Source of the DNA: Bufo bufo
Taxonomy: Eukaryota > Chordata > Amphibia > Anura > Bufonidae
Length of the DNA stretch: 64,000 nt
Direction: 5' to 3'
NCBI RefSeq assembly: GCF_905171765.1
Contig: NC_053392.1
Location: 39,135,114-39,199,113 of the forward strand
The translations under genes were made by a program, and so were the position numbers. The notes below the pieces were generated by a model. The model was given only the letters and a program-made list of their open reading frames with translations, was not told the DNA's origin and did not search any database. Positions 35,222 through 47,850 of the stretch are shown piece after piece; within the stretch, counting starts at the first letter, position 1; every line of letters starts with the position of its first letter.

Positions 35222-38200
35222 CAGCGGTCCTCAACCACCGAACCGCGGACCAGTACCAGGGTGTGGACCATCTGGTACTGGTCCGCGGGGAGCACCGTTG
35301 TTGAGTGGTGGGGACGGGAACTATTGGTTCCTGTGCCCCACTGTTTAGCCTCATAGGCTGAAGGCCGCTAGACCTGAGGCCTATGAGGCAGTGCTAAAGT
35401 GCAGGAGGTTGCGATGACATCATTGCCAGCTACGGGTTTGCCACCAGAGACCCGTCGCAGAACGCCTATGCTGTAATGCAGGGTGAAAGAATGACAGCAG
35501 GAGCGAGGAGAGTATTTTCTTCTTTTTTTAAAATTTGGTTTATGTACACTACTGGGTTCACTATTTGTAAAGATGCACTACTGGGGGTACTATTAGTAAA
35601 GAGGTACTACTGGGGGTACTATTAGTAAAGAGGTACTACTGGGGGTACTATTAGTAAAGAGGTACTACTGGGGGTACTATTAGTAAAGAGGTACTACTGG
35701 GGGCAGGCTATATTTAAAGAGACCACCACTGAAGGGGGGACTATATTTAAATAGGTCACAACTGGGGGCATAATATGTAAAGAGGCCACTAATGAGGGGG
35801 GGGGGAGTTTATGTAAAGAGGGCACTACTAGGGGCATTATATGTAAAGAGGGCACTACTGGGGGGAATTATATAAAAAGAGGCCCCAACTGGGGGGCAGT
35901 TTATGTAAAGAGGGAACTACTAGGGATATTTTATGTAAAGAGGGCACTACTGGGGGGCATTATATGTAAAGAGGGCACTACTAGGGGCATTATATGAAAA
36001 GAGGGCACTACTAGGGGCATTATATGTAAAGAGGACACTACTGGGGGCATTATATGTAAAGAGGGCACTACTGGGGGGCATTATATGAAAAGAGGGCACT
36101 ACTAGGGGCATTATATGTAAAGAGGACACTACTGGGGGCATTATATGTAAAGAGGACACTACTGGGGGGCATTATATGTAAAGAGGACACTACTGGGGGG
36201 CATTATATGTAAAGAGGACACTACTGAGGGGCATTATATGTAAAGAGGGCACTACTGGGGGCATTATATGTAAAGAGGGCACTACTGAGGGGCATTATAT
36301 GTAAAGAGGGCACTACTGGGGGCATTATATGTAAAGAGGACACTACTGAGGGGCATTATATGTAAAGAGGACACTACTGAGGGGCATAATATGTAAAGAG
36401 GCCACTAATGAGGGGGGGGAGTTTATGTAAAGAGGGCACTACTAGGGGCATTATATGTAAAGAGGGCACTACTGGGGGGAATTATATAAAAAGAGGCCCC
36501 AACTGGGGGGCAGTTTATGTAAAGAGGGAACTACTAGGGATATTTTATGTAAAGAGGGCACTACTGGGGGGCATTATATGTAAAGAGGGCACTACTAGGG
36601 GCATTATATGAAAAGAGGGCACTACTAGGGGCATTATATGTAAAGAGGACACTACTGGGGGCATTATATGTAAAGAGGGCACTACTGGGGGGCATTATAT
36701 GAAAAGAGGGCACTACTGGGGGGCATTATATGTAAAGAGGACACTACTGAGGGGCATTATATGTAAAGAGGACACTACTGGGGGCATTATATGTAAAGAG
36801 GGCACTACTGGGGGTATTATATGTAAAGAGGACACTACTGGGGGCATTATATGTAAAGAGGGCACTACTGGGGGTATTATATGTAAAGAGGGCACTACTG
36901 GGGGTATTATATGTAAAGAGGACACTACTGGGGGCATTATATGTAAAGAGGGCACTACTGGGGGTATTATATGTAAAGAGGGCACTACTGGGGGCATTAT
37001 ATGTAAAGAGGACACTACTGGGGGGCATTATATGTAAAGAGGACACTACTGGGGGCATTATATGTAAAGAGGGCACTACTGGGGGTATTATATGTAAAGA
37101 GGACACTACTGGGGGCATTATATGTAAAGAGGGCACTACTGGGGGTATTATATGTAAAGAGGGCACTACTGGGGGTATTATATGTAAAGAGGACACTACT
37201 GGGGGCATTATATGTAAAGAGGGCACTACTGGGGGTATTATATGTAAAGAGGGCACTACTGGGGGCATTATATGTAAAGAGGACACTACTGGGGGGCATT
37301 ATATGTAAAGAGGACACTACTGGGGGCATTATATGTAAAGAGGGCACTACTGGGAGGCATTATATGTAAAGAGGACACTACTGAGGGGCATTATATGTAA
37401 AGAGGGCACTACTGGGGGGCATTATATGTAAAGAGGGCACTACTGGGGGGCATTATATGTAAAGAGGGCGCTACTGGGGGGCATTATATGTAAAGAGGGC
37501 ACTACTAGGGGCATTATATGAAAAGAGGGCACTACTAGGGGCATTATATGTAAAGAGGACACTACTGGGGGCATTATATGTAAAGAGGGCACTACTGGGG
37601 GGCATTATATGAAAAGAGGGCACTACTGGGGGGCATTATATGTAAAGAGGACACTACTGAGGGGCATTATATGTAAAGAGGGCACTACTGGGGGCATTAT
37701 ATGTAAAGAGGGCACTACTGAGGGGCATTATATGTAAAGAGGGCACTACTGGGGGCATTATATGTAAAGAGGACACTACTGAGGGGCATTATATGTAAAG
37801 AGGACACTACTGAGGGGCATAATATGTAAAGAGGCCACTAATGGGGGGGGGGAGTTTATGTAAAGAGGGCACTACTAGGGGCATTATATGTAAAGAGGGC
37901 ACTACTGGGGGGAATTATATAAAAAGAGGCCCCAACTGGGGGGCAGTTTATGTAAAGAGGGAACTACTAGGGATATTTTATGTAAAGAGGGCACTACTGG
38001 GGGGCATTATATGTAAAGAGGGCACTACTAGGGGCATTATATGAAAAGAGGGCACTACTAGGGGCATTATATGTAAAGAGGACACTACTGGGGGCATTAT
38101 ATGTAAAGAGGGCACTACTGGGGGGCATTATATGAAAAGAGGGCACTACTGGGGGGCATTATATGTAAAGAGGACACTACTGAGGGGCATTATATGTAAA

Positions 38201-39379
38201 GAGGACACTACTGGGGGCATTATATGTAAAGAGGGCACTACTGGGGGTATTATATGTAAAGAGGACACTACTGGGGGCATTATATGTAAAGAGGGCACTA
38301 CTGGGGGTATTATATGTAAAGAGGGCACTACTGGGGGTATTATATGTAAAGAGGACACTACTGGGGGCATTATATGTAAAGAGGGCACTACTGGGGGTAT
38401 TATATGTAAAGAGGGCACTACTGGGGGCATTATATGTAAAGAGGACACTACTGGGGGCATTATATGTAAAGAGGGCACTACTGGGGGTATTATATGTAAA
38501 GAGGACACTACTGGGGGCATTATATGTAAAGAGGGCACTACTGGGGGTATTATATGTAAAGAGGGCACTACTGGGGGTATTATATGTAAAGAGGACACTA
38601 CTGGGGGGCATTATATGTAAAGAGGGCACTACTGGGGGGCATTATATGTAAAGAGCGCACTACTGGGGGTATTATATGTAAAGAGGACACTACTGGGGGC
38701 ATTATATGTAAAGAGGGCACTACTGGGGGTATTATATGTAAAGAGGGCACTACTGGGGGCATTATATGTAAAGAGGACACTACTGGGGGGCATTATATGT
38801 AAAGAGGACACTACTGGGGGCATTATATGTAAAGAGGGCACTACTGGGAGGCATTATATGTAAAGAGGACACTACTGAGGGGCATTATATGTAAAGAGGG
38901 CACTACTGGGGGGCATTATATGTAAAGAGGGCACTACTGGGGGGCATTATATGTAAAGAGGGCGCTACTGGGGGGCATTATATGTAAAGAGGGCACTTCT
39001 GGGGGTTTTCATATGTAAAGAGGTCACTTCTGGGGGTTTTCATATGTAAAGAGGGCACTACTGGGGGCATTATATGTAAAGAGGGCACTACTGGGGGCAT
39101 TATATGTAAATAGGGACCTTCTAGGGGCATTATATGCATAGAGGGCACCACTAACGGGCTTTATATGTACACAGAGAACTACTGGGGGGGGGGATTATTA
39201 ATGAATGGCTCATGGTGTAGCGGTATTATTTGCCTTTCTAAAGTGTTATTATTGGCAATGTTGGCCATATTGTATTTTGTTATGTGCGTGATTAACCTCC
39301 GCTACACCACCCGCTGGTCCTTGGGAAAAATGTCTTACATGAAACTGGTTCCCGGTGCAAAAACGGTTGGTGACCACTG
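35222..39379 (+). mobile_element. hAT-like element swollen to 4.2 kb by a minisatellite
   Basis: The left end CAGCGGTCCTCAACCACCG and right end CGGTTGGTGACCACTG are inverted, flanked by a perfect 8-bp duplication CTGTAAGG (35214-35221, 39380-39387). The ends resemble the CAGNGGTCCCCAACC termini of vertebrate hAT elements. Almost the whole interior (35560-39130) is tandem repeat. No transposase is visible. Confidence 0.9.
35560..39130. repeat. 30-31 bp minisatellite with higher-order duplication
   Basis: Units of the form GGGGGCATTATATGTAAAGA followed by GGGCACTACT or GGACACTACT fill 3.6 kb. A landmark variant, CATAATATGTAAAGAGGCC, occurs at 35769, 36385 and 37818. The segment after 36385 is repeated 1433 bp later almost base for base. 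Long frames of GIICKEGTT or SSLHIMPPVV type are artefacts of the period. Confidence 0.94.
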
Positions 39380-39886
39380 CTGTAAGGCATGATGGTGCCT
39401 GGTGTATATAGTCATGTGTAACCAACATGGTGCTGGGGAAGTCTGGCCGCAGATGCCATGGTTGGTGCCGCAGCCGAGACCAGTGCTAAGGGTGCTCAGA
39501 CCGGGTGGCCGGATTACCATGATACTGGATGGGGGATGGTGAGTGCACAGCGCTCGCCGCACAACTGATGGCGACTTGTTTATCTGAAGCTGCGGCGCCT
39601 CCTCTGTTTATCAGATTGTAACTCGGATACAAAAGCGACCGCCATACACGCGCCCGCAGCTGTCAGTCCCACATGTGATGTTCAGCACTAGATCGGAGAG
39701 GGAGATCGGCATCCGGACGGGGGCGAGCTGCGAGGTTTACATTTTCCGCACGTTCACCAGTCAAACAATCCTAACATAATGCTAAACAGAGCATTCCTGG
39801 GTTAGGGGCTCTGAAAAGGACCCTGGAACCTGGATACTCAGAGTGTTCACAGAAGCGCAGAGTATTTAAGGTGGTTCACAGTTTTA

Positions 39887-40197
39887 GGCTACATGCACAT
39901 GACCGTATGTGTTTTGCGTTCCTCAAATTGCGGATCCGCATGAAAAAACGGATGACATCCGTATGCCATCCGTTTATTTCTTTTTGCGGATCCGTTGTAA
40001 CAATGCCTAAAACGGACAAGAATAGGACATGTTCTATTTTTTTTTTGCGGGGCCACGGAACGGAGCAACGGATGCGGACAGCACACGGAGTGCTGTCCGC
40101 ATCTTTTGCGGCCCCATTGAAGTGAATGGGTCCGCATCTGAGCCGCAAAAACGGCGGCTCGGATGCGGAACCAAACAACGGTCATGTGCATGAGGCC
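39887..40197. mobile_element. PIF/Harbinger-like MITE
   Basis: The ends GGCTACATGCACATGACCG and CGGTCATGTGCATGAGGCC are inverted. The flanks are TTA and ATA, an imperfect 3-bp duplication. The inner sequence is rich in CGGATCCG and TTTTGCGG words. Confidence 0.75.
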
Positions 40198-40206
40198 ATA
40201 GTGTTA

Positions 40207-40484
40207 GGCCTCTTGCACACGTGTCCATTCCGTTTTTTTGCGGACCGAATAAGGAACCATTCATTTCAATGGGTCTGCAAAAAAAACGGAAGGTACTCCA
40301 TGTGCATTCCGTTTCCGTATTTTCATTCCGCAAAAAAATTTAACATGTCCTATTATTGTCCGCATTATGGACAAGGATAGGACTGTTCTATTAGGAGCCA
40401 GCTGTTCACACAGACGTCATCCGTATTTTTTGTGGATCTGTTTTTTGCGGACCGCAAAATACATACGGTCGTGTGCAAGAGGCC
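40207..40484. mobile_element. PIF/Harbinger-like MITE
   Basis: The 278-bp element has inverted ends GGCCTCTTGCACACG...CGTGTGCAAGAGGCC and a perfect TTA duplication (40204-40206, 40485-40487). It lies 9 bp from the preceding MITE. Confidence 0.88.
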
Positions 40485-40725
40485 TTAAGCTGGACGCCTG
40501 GACGGCCCTAATCCTGCTCACACAGCTGCACTTTGTTACAATGTGTCAGTGAACACAAGCCTCTGTGAGCTAATCACAGAATCCGCACAAATCTGACTCC
40601 AGGGCTACAATTACCGACTGATACACTGTAACGAACCCAGAAGCTGTGTTACAAGTTTTTAGCCTATGAATTTAGCTATGAAGGTTTCCATGCAATGAAA
40701 GCAAGCAGAGATGGTGAGCAATTAA

Positions 40726-43700
40726 CCACCTCAGCCCCCAGTGCTTAAACACCCTGAAAGACCAGGCCACTTTTTACACTTCTGACCTACACTACTTTCA
40801 CCGTTTATTGCTCGGTCATGCAACTTACCACCCAAATGAATTTTACCTCCTTTTCTTCTCACTAATAGAGCTTTCATTTGGTGGTATTTCATTGCTGCTG
40901 ACATTTTTACTTTTTTTGTTATTAATCGAAATTTAACGATTTTTTTGCAAAAAAATGACATTTTTCACTTTCAGTTGTAAAATTTTGCAAAAAAAACGAG
41001 ATCCATATATAAATTTTGCTCTAAATTTATTGTTCTACATGTCTTTGATAAAAAAAAATGTTTGGGTAAAAAAAAAATGGTTTGGGTAAAAGTTATAGCG
41101 TTTACAAACTATGGTACAAAAATGTGAATTTCCGCTTTTTGAAGCAGCTCTGACTTTCTGAGCACCTGTCATGTTTCCTGAGGTTCTACAATGGCCAGAC
41201 AGTACAAACACCCCACAAATGACCCCATTTCGGAAAGTACACACCCTAAGGTATTCGCTGAAGGGCATAGTGAGTTCATAGAACTTTTTATTTTTTGTCA
41301 CAAGTTACCGGAAAATGATGATTTTTTTTTTTTTTTTCTTACAAAGTCTCATATTCCACTAACTTGTGACAAAAAATAAAAAGTTCTATGAACTCACTAT
41401 GCCCATCACGAAATACCTTGGGGTCTCTTCTTTCCAAAATGGGGTCACTTGTGGGGTAGTTATACTGCCCTGGCATTCTAGGGGCCCAAATGTGTGGTAA
41501 GGAGTTTGAAATCAAATTCTGTAAAAAATGACCTGTGAAATCCGAAAGGTGCTCTTTGGAATATGGGCCCCTTTGCCCACCTAGGCTGCAAAAAAGTGTC
41601 ACACATCTGGTATCTCTGTATTCAGGAGAAGTTGGGCAATGTGTTTTGGGGTGTCTTTTTACATATACCCATGCTGGGTGAGATAAATATCTTGGTCAAA
41701 TGCCAACTTTGTATAAAAAAATGGGAAAAGTTGTCTTTTGCCAAGATATTTCTCTCACCCAGCATGGGTATATATAAAATGACACCCCAAAACACATTCC
41801 CCAACTTCTCCTGAGTACGGCAATACCAGATGTGTGACACTTTTTTGCAGCCTAGGTGGGCAAAGGGGCCCATATTCCAAAGAGCACCTTTCGGATTTCA
41901 CAGGTCATTTTTTACAGAATTTGATTTCAAACTCCTTACCACACATTTGGGCCCCTAGAATGCCAGGGCAGTATAACTACCCCACAAGTGACCCCATTTT
42001 GGAAAGAAGAGACCCCAAGGTATTCGCTGATGGGCATAGTGAGTTCATGGAAGTTTTTATTTTTTGTCACAAGTTAATGGAATATGAGACTTTGTATGAA
42101 AAAAAAAAAAATCATCATTTTCCACTAACTTGTGACAAAAAATAAAAAATTCTAGGAACTCGCCATGCCCCTCACGGAATACCTTGGGGTGTCTTCTTTC
42201 CAAAATGGGGTCACTTGTGGGGTAGTTATACTGCCCTGGCATTTTCCAGGGGCCCTAATGTGTGGTAAGTAGGTAAATGACCTGTGAAATCCGAAAGGTG
42301 CTCTTTGGAATATGGGCCCCTTTGCCCACCTAGGCTGCAAAAAAGTGTCGCACATGTGGTATCGCTGTACTCAGGAGAAGTTGGGGAATGTGTTTTGGGG
42401 TGTCATTTTACATATACCCATGCTGGGTGAGAGAAATATCTTGGCAAAAGACAACTTTTCCCATTTTTTTATACAAAGTTGGCATTTGACCAAGATATTT
42501 CTCTCACCCAGCATGGGTATATGTAAAATGACACCCCAAAACACATTCCTCAACTTCTCCTGAGTACGGCGATACCAGATGTGTGACACTTTTTTGCAGC
42601 CTAGATGCGCAAAGGTGCCCAAATTCCTTTTAGGAGGGCATTTTTAGACATTTGGATCCCAGACTTCTTCTCACGCTTTGGGGCCCCTAGAATGCCAGGG
42701 CAGTATAAATACCCCACATGTGACCCCATTTTGGAAAGAAGACACCCCAAGGTATTCAATGAGGGGCATGGTGAGTTCATAGAAATTTTTTTTTTTTGGC
42801 ACAAGTTAGCGGAAATTGATATTTTTTATTTTTTTCTCACAAAGTCTCCCTTTCCGCTAACTTGGGACAAAAATTTCAATCTTTCATGGACTCAATATGC
42901 CCCTCACGGAATACCTGGGGGTGTCTTCTTTCCGAAATGGGGTCACATGTGGGGTATTTATACTGCCCTGGCATTCTAGGGGCCCTAAAGCGTGAGAAGA
43001 AGTCTGGAATATAAATGTCTAAAAAATTTTACGCATTTGGATTCCGTGAGGGGTATGGTGAGTTCATGTGAGATTTTATTTTTTGACACAAGTTAGTGGA
43101 ATATGAGACTTTGTAAGAAAAAAAAATAATAATTCCGCTAACTTGGGCCAAAAAAATGTCTGAATGGAGCCTTACAGGGGGTGATCAATGACAGGGGGGT
43201 GATCAATGACAGGGGGGTGATCAATGACAGGGGGGGTGATCAGGGAGTCTATATGGGGTGATCACCACAGTCATTGATCACGCCCCTGTAAGGCTTCATT
43301 CAGACGTCCGTATGCGTTTTGCTGATCCGATCCATCTATCAGTGGATCCGTAAAAATCATGCGGACATCTGAATGGAGCTTTACAGGGGGGTGATCAATG
43401 ACAGGGGGGTAATCAATGACAGGGGGGTGATCAGGGAGTCTATATGGGGTGATCAGGGGCTAATAAGGGGTTAATAAGTGACGGGGGGGGGTGTAGTGTA
43501 GTGTAGTGGTGCTTGGTGCTACTTTACTGAGCTACCTGTGTCCTCTGGTGGTCGATCCAAACAAAGGGGACCACCAGAGGACCAGGTAGCAGGTATATTA
43601 GACGCTGTTATCAAAACAGCGTCTAATATACCTGTTAGGGGTTAAAAAAAACACATCTCCAGCCTGCCAGCGAACGATCGCCGCTGGCAGGCTGGAGATC

Positions 43701-43837
43701 AACTCTCTTACCTTCCGTTCCTGTGTGCGCTCGTTCACAGGAAATCTCGCGTCTTGCGAGATGACGAGTATATGCGTGACTGTGCGCAGCGCTGCCACCT
43801 CCGGAACGCGATCCTGCGTTAGGCGGTCCGGAGGTGG
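40726..43837. mobile_element. 3.1 kb TTAA element made of large palindromes
   Basis: Flanked by TTAA (40722-40725, 43838-43841) with ends CCACCTC...GGAGGTGG in inverted orientation, consistent with a piggyBac- or Kolobok-type transposon. The interior has no transposase. It is a chain of palindromes: one of ~770 bp centred near 41718 (41341-42110), a second centred near 42462 (about 42120-42800), and a partial third arm to about 43000. Shorter repeats follow. Confidence 0.82.
43150..43500. repeat. 18-bp repeats TGATCAATGACAGGGGGG
   Basis: Two clusters of GGGGTGATCAATGACAGG units (43180-43250 and 43385-43435) lie either side of an inverted segment. A strong hairpin pair (AACAGCGTCTAATATACCTG and complement, around 43580-43635) and CCAGCCTGCCAGCG/CGCTGGCAGGCTGG follow at 43650-43700. 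Confidence 0.8.
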
Positions 43838-43907
43838 TTAAAACTCATGTGAGAGTGAAGGAGCCAGGGGCGGCAATGAGCAGTCCCTTACATGATGGAA
43901 GGAGAAC

Positions 43908-43988
43908 AGATAGGTAAGGGAGCAATTTACTGAGCAGCACAGAGTATTTCAGGAGAGTGTGCAGAGCTTGTAAGACACCACAGACTGA
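43908..43988. repeat. first copy of the GAGCAGCACAGAG repeat
   Basis: TACTGAGCAGCACAGAGTAT plus TTCAGGAGAGTGTGCAGAGC matches the array that resumes at 45971. The MITE nest at 43989-45970 separates this copy from the rest. Confidence 0.85.
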
Positions 43989-44463
43989 GGCCTCATGCAC
44001 ACGACCGTTTTTTTTTGCGGTCCGCAAAACGGATTTCCGTTGTTCCGTGATCTGTGACCGTTTTTTCTTCCGTGGGTCTTCCTTGATTTTTGGAGGATCC
44101 ACGGACATGAAAAGTGAAAAAAAAAACTAAGTCAAGTTTGCATTGAAAATGATAGGAAAAACGGACATGGATCACGGACACGGATCACGGACACGGATCA
44201 CGGACACGGATGACTATCTTGTGTGCATCCGTGATTTTTCACGGACCCATTCACTTGAATGGGTCCGTGAACCGTTGTCAGTGAAAAAAATAGGACAGGT
44301 CATATTTTTTTCACGGACTGGAAAAACGGATCACGGACGCGGAAGCCAAACGGTGCATTTTCCGATTTTTCCACGGACCTATTGAAAGTCAATGGGTCCG
44401 CGAAAAAAAACGGAAAACGGAACAACGGCCGCGGATGCACACAACGGTCGTGTGCATGAGGCC
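43989..44463. mobile_element. PIF/Harbinger-like MITE
   Basis: Inverted ends GGCCTCATGCACACGACCG...CGGTCGTGTGCATGAGGCC enclose 475 bp dominated by ACGGA words. Flanks are TGA and TAA, so the 3-bp duplication is imperfect. Confidence 0.82.
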
Positions 44464-44466
44464 TAA

Positions 44467-44961
44467 GGGCTCATGCACACGACAGTATTTTGCGTTCAGT
44501 ATACTGGCCGTTTTTGTAGTTCAGTATGCGGAACATATACTGAACCATTCATTTCAATGGTTCAGCAAAAAATACTGAAGTGTCTCCGTGTGCATTCCGT
44601 TTCAGTATTTCAGTATTTCCGTACCGTGAAAAGATAGAACATGTCCTATTCTTGTCCGCAAATCACAGTGCTTGGCTCCATTCAAGTCAATGGGTCCGCA
44701 AAAAAAACGGAACACATACGGAAATGCATCCGTATGTCTTCCGTTTCCGTTCCGTTTTTTGCTGAACCATCTATTGAAAATGTTATGCCCAGCCCAATTT
44801 CATCTATGTAATTACTGTATACTGTATATGCCATACGGAAAAACGGAACGGAAAAACGGAACAGAAACGGAAACACAACGGAAACAAAAAACGGAACAAC
44901 GGATCCGTGAAAAACGGACCGCAAAAAACTGAAAAAGCCATACGGTCGTGTGCAATAGGCC
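44467..44961. mobile_element. PIF/Harbinger-like MITE
   Basis: The ends GGGCTCATGCACACGAC and GTCGTGTGCAATAGGCC are inverted, flanked by TAA on both sides (44464-44466, 44962-44964). It abuts its two neighbours, sharing TAA sites. Confidence 0.85.
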
Positions 44962-44964
44962 TAA

Positions 44965-45970
44965 GGGCTCCTGCACACGACCGCATGGTTTTGCGATCCG
45001 TTTTAGGCTACTTTCACACTTGCGCTTGATCGGATCCGTTCTGAACGGATCCGATCATATTAATGCAGACGGAGGCTCCGTTCAGTACGGATCCGTCAGC
45101 ATTAATAACTTAGAAAAATTTCTAAGTGCGAAATTAGCCTGAGCGGATCCGTCCAGACTTTCAATGTAAAGTCAATGGGGGACGGATCCGCTTGAAGATT
45201 GAGCCATATGGTGTCATCTTCAAGCGGATCCGTTCCCATTGACTTACATTGTAAGTCTGGACGGATCCGCTCGCCTCCGCACGGCCAGGCAGACACCCGA
45301 ACGCTGCAAGCAGCGTTCAGCTGTCCGCCTGGCCGTGCGGAGGCGAGCGGAGCGGAGGCTGAACGCCGCCAGACTGATGCAGTCTGAGCGGATCCGCATC
45401 CATTCAGACTGCATCAGGGCTGGACGGAAGCGTTCTGCTCCGCTCGTGAGCCCCTTCAAACGGAGCTCACGAGCGGACAGCAGAACGCTAGTGTGAAAGT
45501 AGCCTTAAACTGATCCGTTTTTCCATTTTTTTGTTTCAGTAGTATTTCCGTTTCGCCGTACCGTTTTTTTTTCCATTTGGTTTCCGTTTTTTTTTGCGGA
45601 TCACAAACGGAAACGGAAGCATACAATAATATTTAAACAGTAAGTACATAAAAAAATTGGGCTGGGCATAAAATTTTCAATAGATGGTTCCGTAAAAACG
45701 GAATGGATACGGAAGACATACGGATACATTCCGCTTGCAATCCATTTTTTTGCGGACCCATTGACTTGAATGGAGCCACGGAACGTGATTTGAAGGCAAT
45801 AATAGGACATGTTCTATGTTTGAACGGAAATATGGAAACGGAAGGTATACGGAGTACCTTCCGTTTTTTTTTGCGGATCCATTGAAATGAATGGTTCCGT
45901 ATACGGTCTGTATACGGAACGCAAAAAACAGAATGTAAATAGGAAAAAAAACGTTTGTGTGCAGGAGGCC
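44965..45970. mobile_element. PIF/Harbinger-like MITE carrying a nested MITE
   Basis: The ends GGGCTCCTGCACACGACCG and TTTGTGTGCAGGAGGCC are inverted with TAA on both sides. It is split by the element at 45006-45504; without that insert it is about 500 bp, the size of its neighbours. Confidence 0.83.
45006..45504. mobile_element. PIF/Harbinger-like MITE, nested
   Basis: The ends GGCTACTTTCACACT and AGTGTGAAAGTAGCC are inverted, flanked by TTA (45003-45005, 45505-45507). The interior is a near-palindrome built of GGATCCG words. Host MITE sequence resumes on either side (GCGATCCGTTTTA, then AACTGATCCG). Confidence 0.9.
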
Positions 45971-46420
45971 TAATAGGTAAGGGAGCAGTTTACTGAGCAG
46001 CACAGAGTATTTCAGGAGAAGAGTGTGTGCAGAGCTTGTGGTAGATCACAGACTGATAGGTAAAGGAGCAGTTTACTGAGCAGCACAGAGTATTTCAGGA
46101 GGAGAGTGTGCAGAGCTTGCGGGAGATCACAGACTGATAGGTAAAGGAGCAGTTTACTGAGCAGCACAGAGTATTTCAGGATAAGAGTGTGCAGAGCTTG
46201 CGGGATATCACAGACTGATAAAGGAGCAGTTTACTGAGCAGCACAGAGTATTTCAGGAGAAGAGTGTGTGCAGAGCTTGTGGTAGATCACAGACTGATAG
46301 GTAAAGGAGCAGTTTACTGAGCAGCACAGAGTATTTCAGGAGAAGAGTGCAGAGCTTGCGGGAGATCACAGACTGATAGGTAAGGGAGCCGTTTACTGAG
46401 CAGCACAGAGTATTTCAGAG
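45971..46420. repeat. ~80-bp tandem repeat, about 6 copies
   Basis: Each unit contains GGAGCAGTTTACTGAGCAGC, ACAGAGTATTTCAGGA and TGCAGAGCTTG followed by ATCACAGACTGATAGGTAA; unit length varies between about 74 and 86 bp. Confidence 0.9.
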
Positions 46421-46429
46421 GAATGTGCT

Positions 46430-47850
46430 GGACATGTGAGAGGTTACATACTGAGACTTACATAGTGGAAGAGGACTCTCATTTATCATAGTATTGGAGG
46501 GCACACAGGGGGTTAACACGATGTGCTACATCCTACAGATCCTTGGGGTGCAGTAAAAACCGAAATATCCTGCGGTACAATTACACTAAGACCCGGGAGA
46601 GTCGTGAGGAGAGTGGACGTTGCGGCTCGTTACATGGGAGGACAACCCCCATTATGTTCTCGCCCTGCAGTCCGGGCCCTAATGGTTCCCATATGGGCAG
46701 CAGACGAGCCGCACAGCTCTATGATCCTGCTCCTCTAGAATTCCTACAACCCGGACAGGAGATAGGCGGCCGCCTGGCGCCCCTGATCCACACTCAGCTT
46801 CTGGGCCCCCAACCCTCCGCCTCAGGGACCGGGGCCTGGGTGAGGCTGCTGCCCTCATATATACAGTATTACATTGCTGAAGATCTCTGCTGGCTGTCAG
46901 TGAATAATACTTCTGTTTACGTCCACTGGATTGCAGTAACTCCTGATGCTGTTAATCCTTAGCTTTACTTGTCTTGTACGGATGACTTCATCAGTCACAT
47001 CCAGAGCTGCATTCACAATTCTGCAGTTAACCTCCCCCTCCATGACCCAGGGTAAGATGTAGAACTCATGTGGCCTATTCAGCAGCACAGGGGCCCAGAG
47101 GGAGGAAGGGGCCCGCCCTGGCCGCAGGGTGGCCTCTATATCTCATCCCAGTCAGTCAATCACAGAGACATTATGACCCGTGATGAGCGGCAGGGGCAAT
47201 ATTCAAATTTGCGATATTTCACTAATATTTTATGGAATATTCGTCATATATTCGCTATTATTTTCTTGATTGCAAAAATCGGCAATGTAATCTTCGCGTA
47301 ATGCGTGCGCAGTACGGGCGTGGGTCACTTTGGCTACATTTTCCAAGCTGCAAAAATCGTCAATTAACGATGCGCATATTTTTGCGCAATACATGCCACT
47401 TCACATTTTATCAGGTCTGAGTAGATATTACTGATTGGTGCACTAAGTATTATTGTGACATCACAGCACTATGTCTGTAGCCTGTATGTATGGACAGCAG
47501 AGAAACAGTAATCCCTATCACACTACCTAACACCCTGCACTGGAATCAGCTACACTATATCACTAACTAACCTACACTGACTATCTCCCACTAACTATCT
47601 GTATTATATATATATGAGCTAACTAACTAACTAACTAACTAATGTATTAGATAAGGATGAAAGCACAGAGCACAGTGATGTCACTGCTCTCTCTCTCAGA
47701 ACTGCGGGGGAGGTTCTTATATAGTAAGGGGTAGGCAACTCTCCTATTGGTTGCTAGGGATGTTGCTGAGCTATGACAGAGATGTTGCAGCCTTCTCATT
47801 GGCCCACAAGCAAGAAGCAGTGAGGGATCATGGGTACCGATGAAACAAAA
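46430..47850. other. intronic stretch without recognised gene
   Basis: A 139-codon frame at 46543-46962 has no recognisable domain and no splice context that I can support. An (AACT)n microsatellite lies at about 47618-47642, and a GATGAGCGGCAGGGGCAATATTC-like dispersed repeat lies near 47180. Confidence 0.45.

Noticed and set aside
36408..38841. Long frames of repeated GIICKEGTT (plus) and SSLHIMPPVV or SSALFTYNAP (minus) type
   Set aside because: They follow the 30-31 bp minisatellite period on both strands and change frame with each one-base length variant; there is no independent sign of a protein.
41563..42622. Several 83-codon frames (MGPFAHLGCKKVSHIWY type) on both strands
   Set aside because: They are copies of the arms of the palindromes, hence appear on both strands, and have no recognisable domain.
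46543..46962. 139-codon plus-strand frame
   Set aside because: It lies in the SCARA5 intron on the opposite strand, has no known motif and no supporting splice or promoter context.
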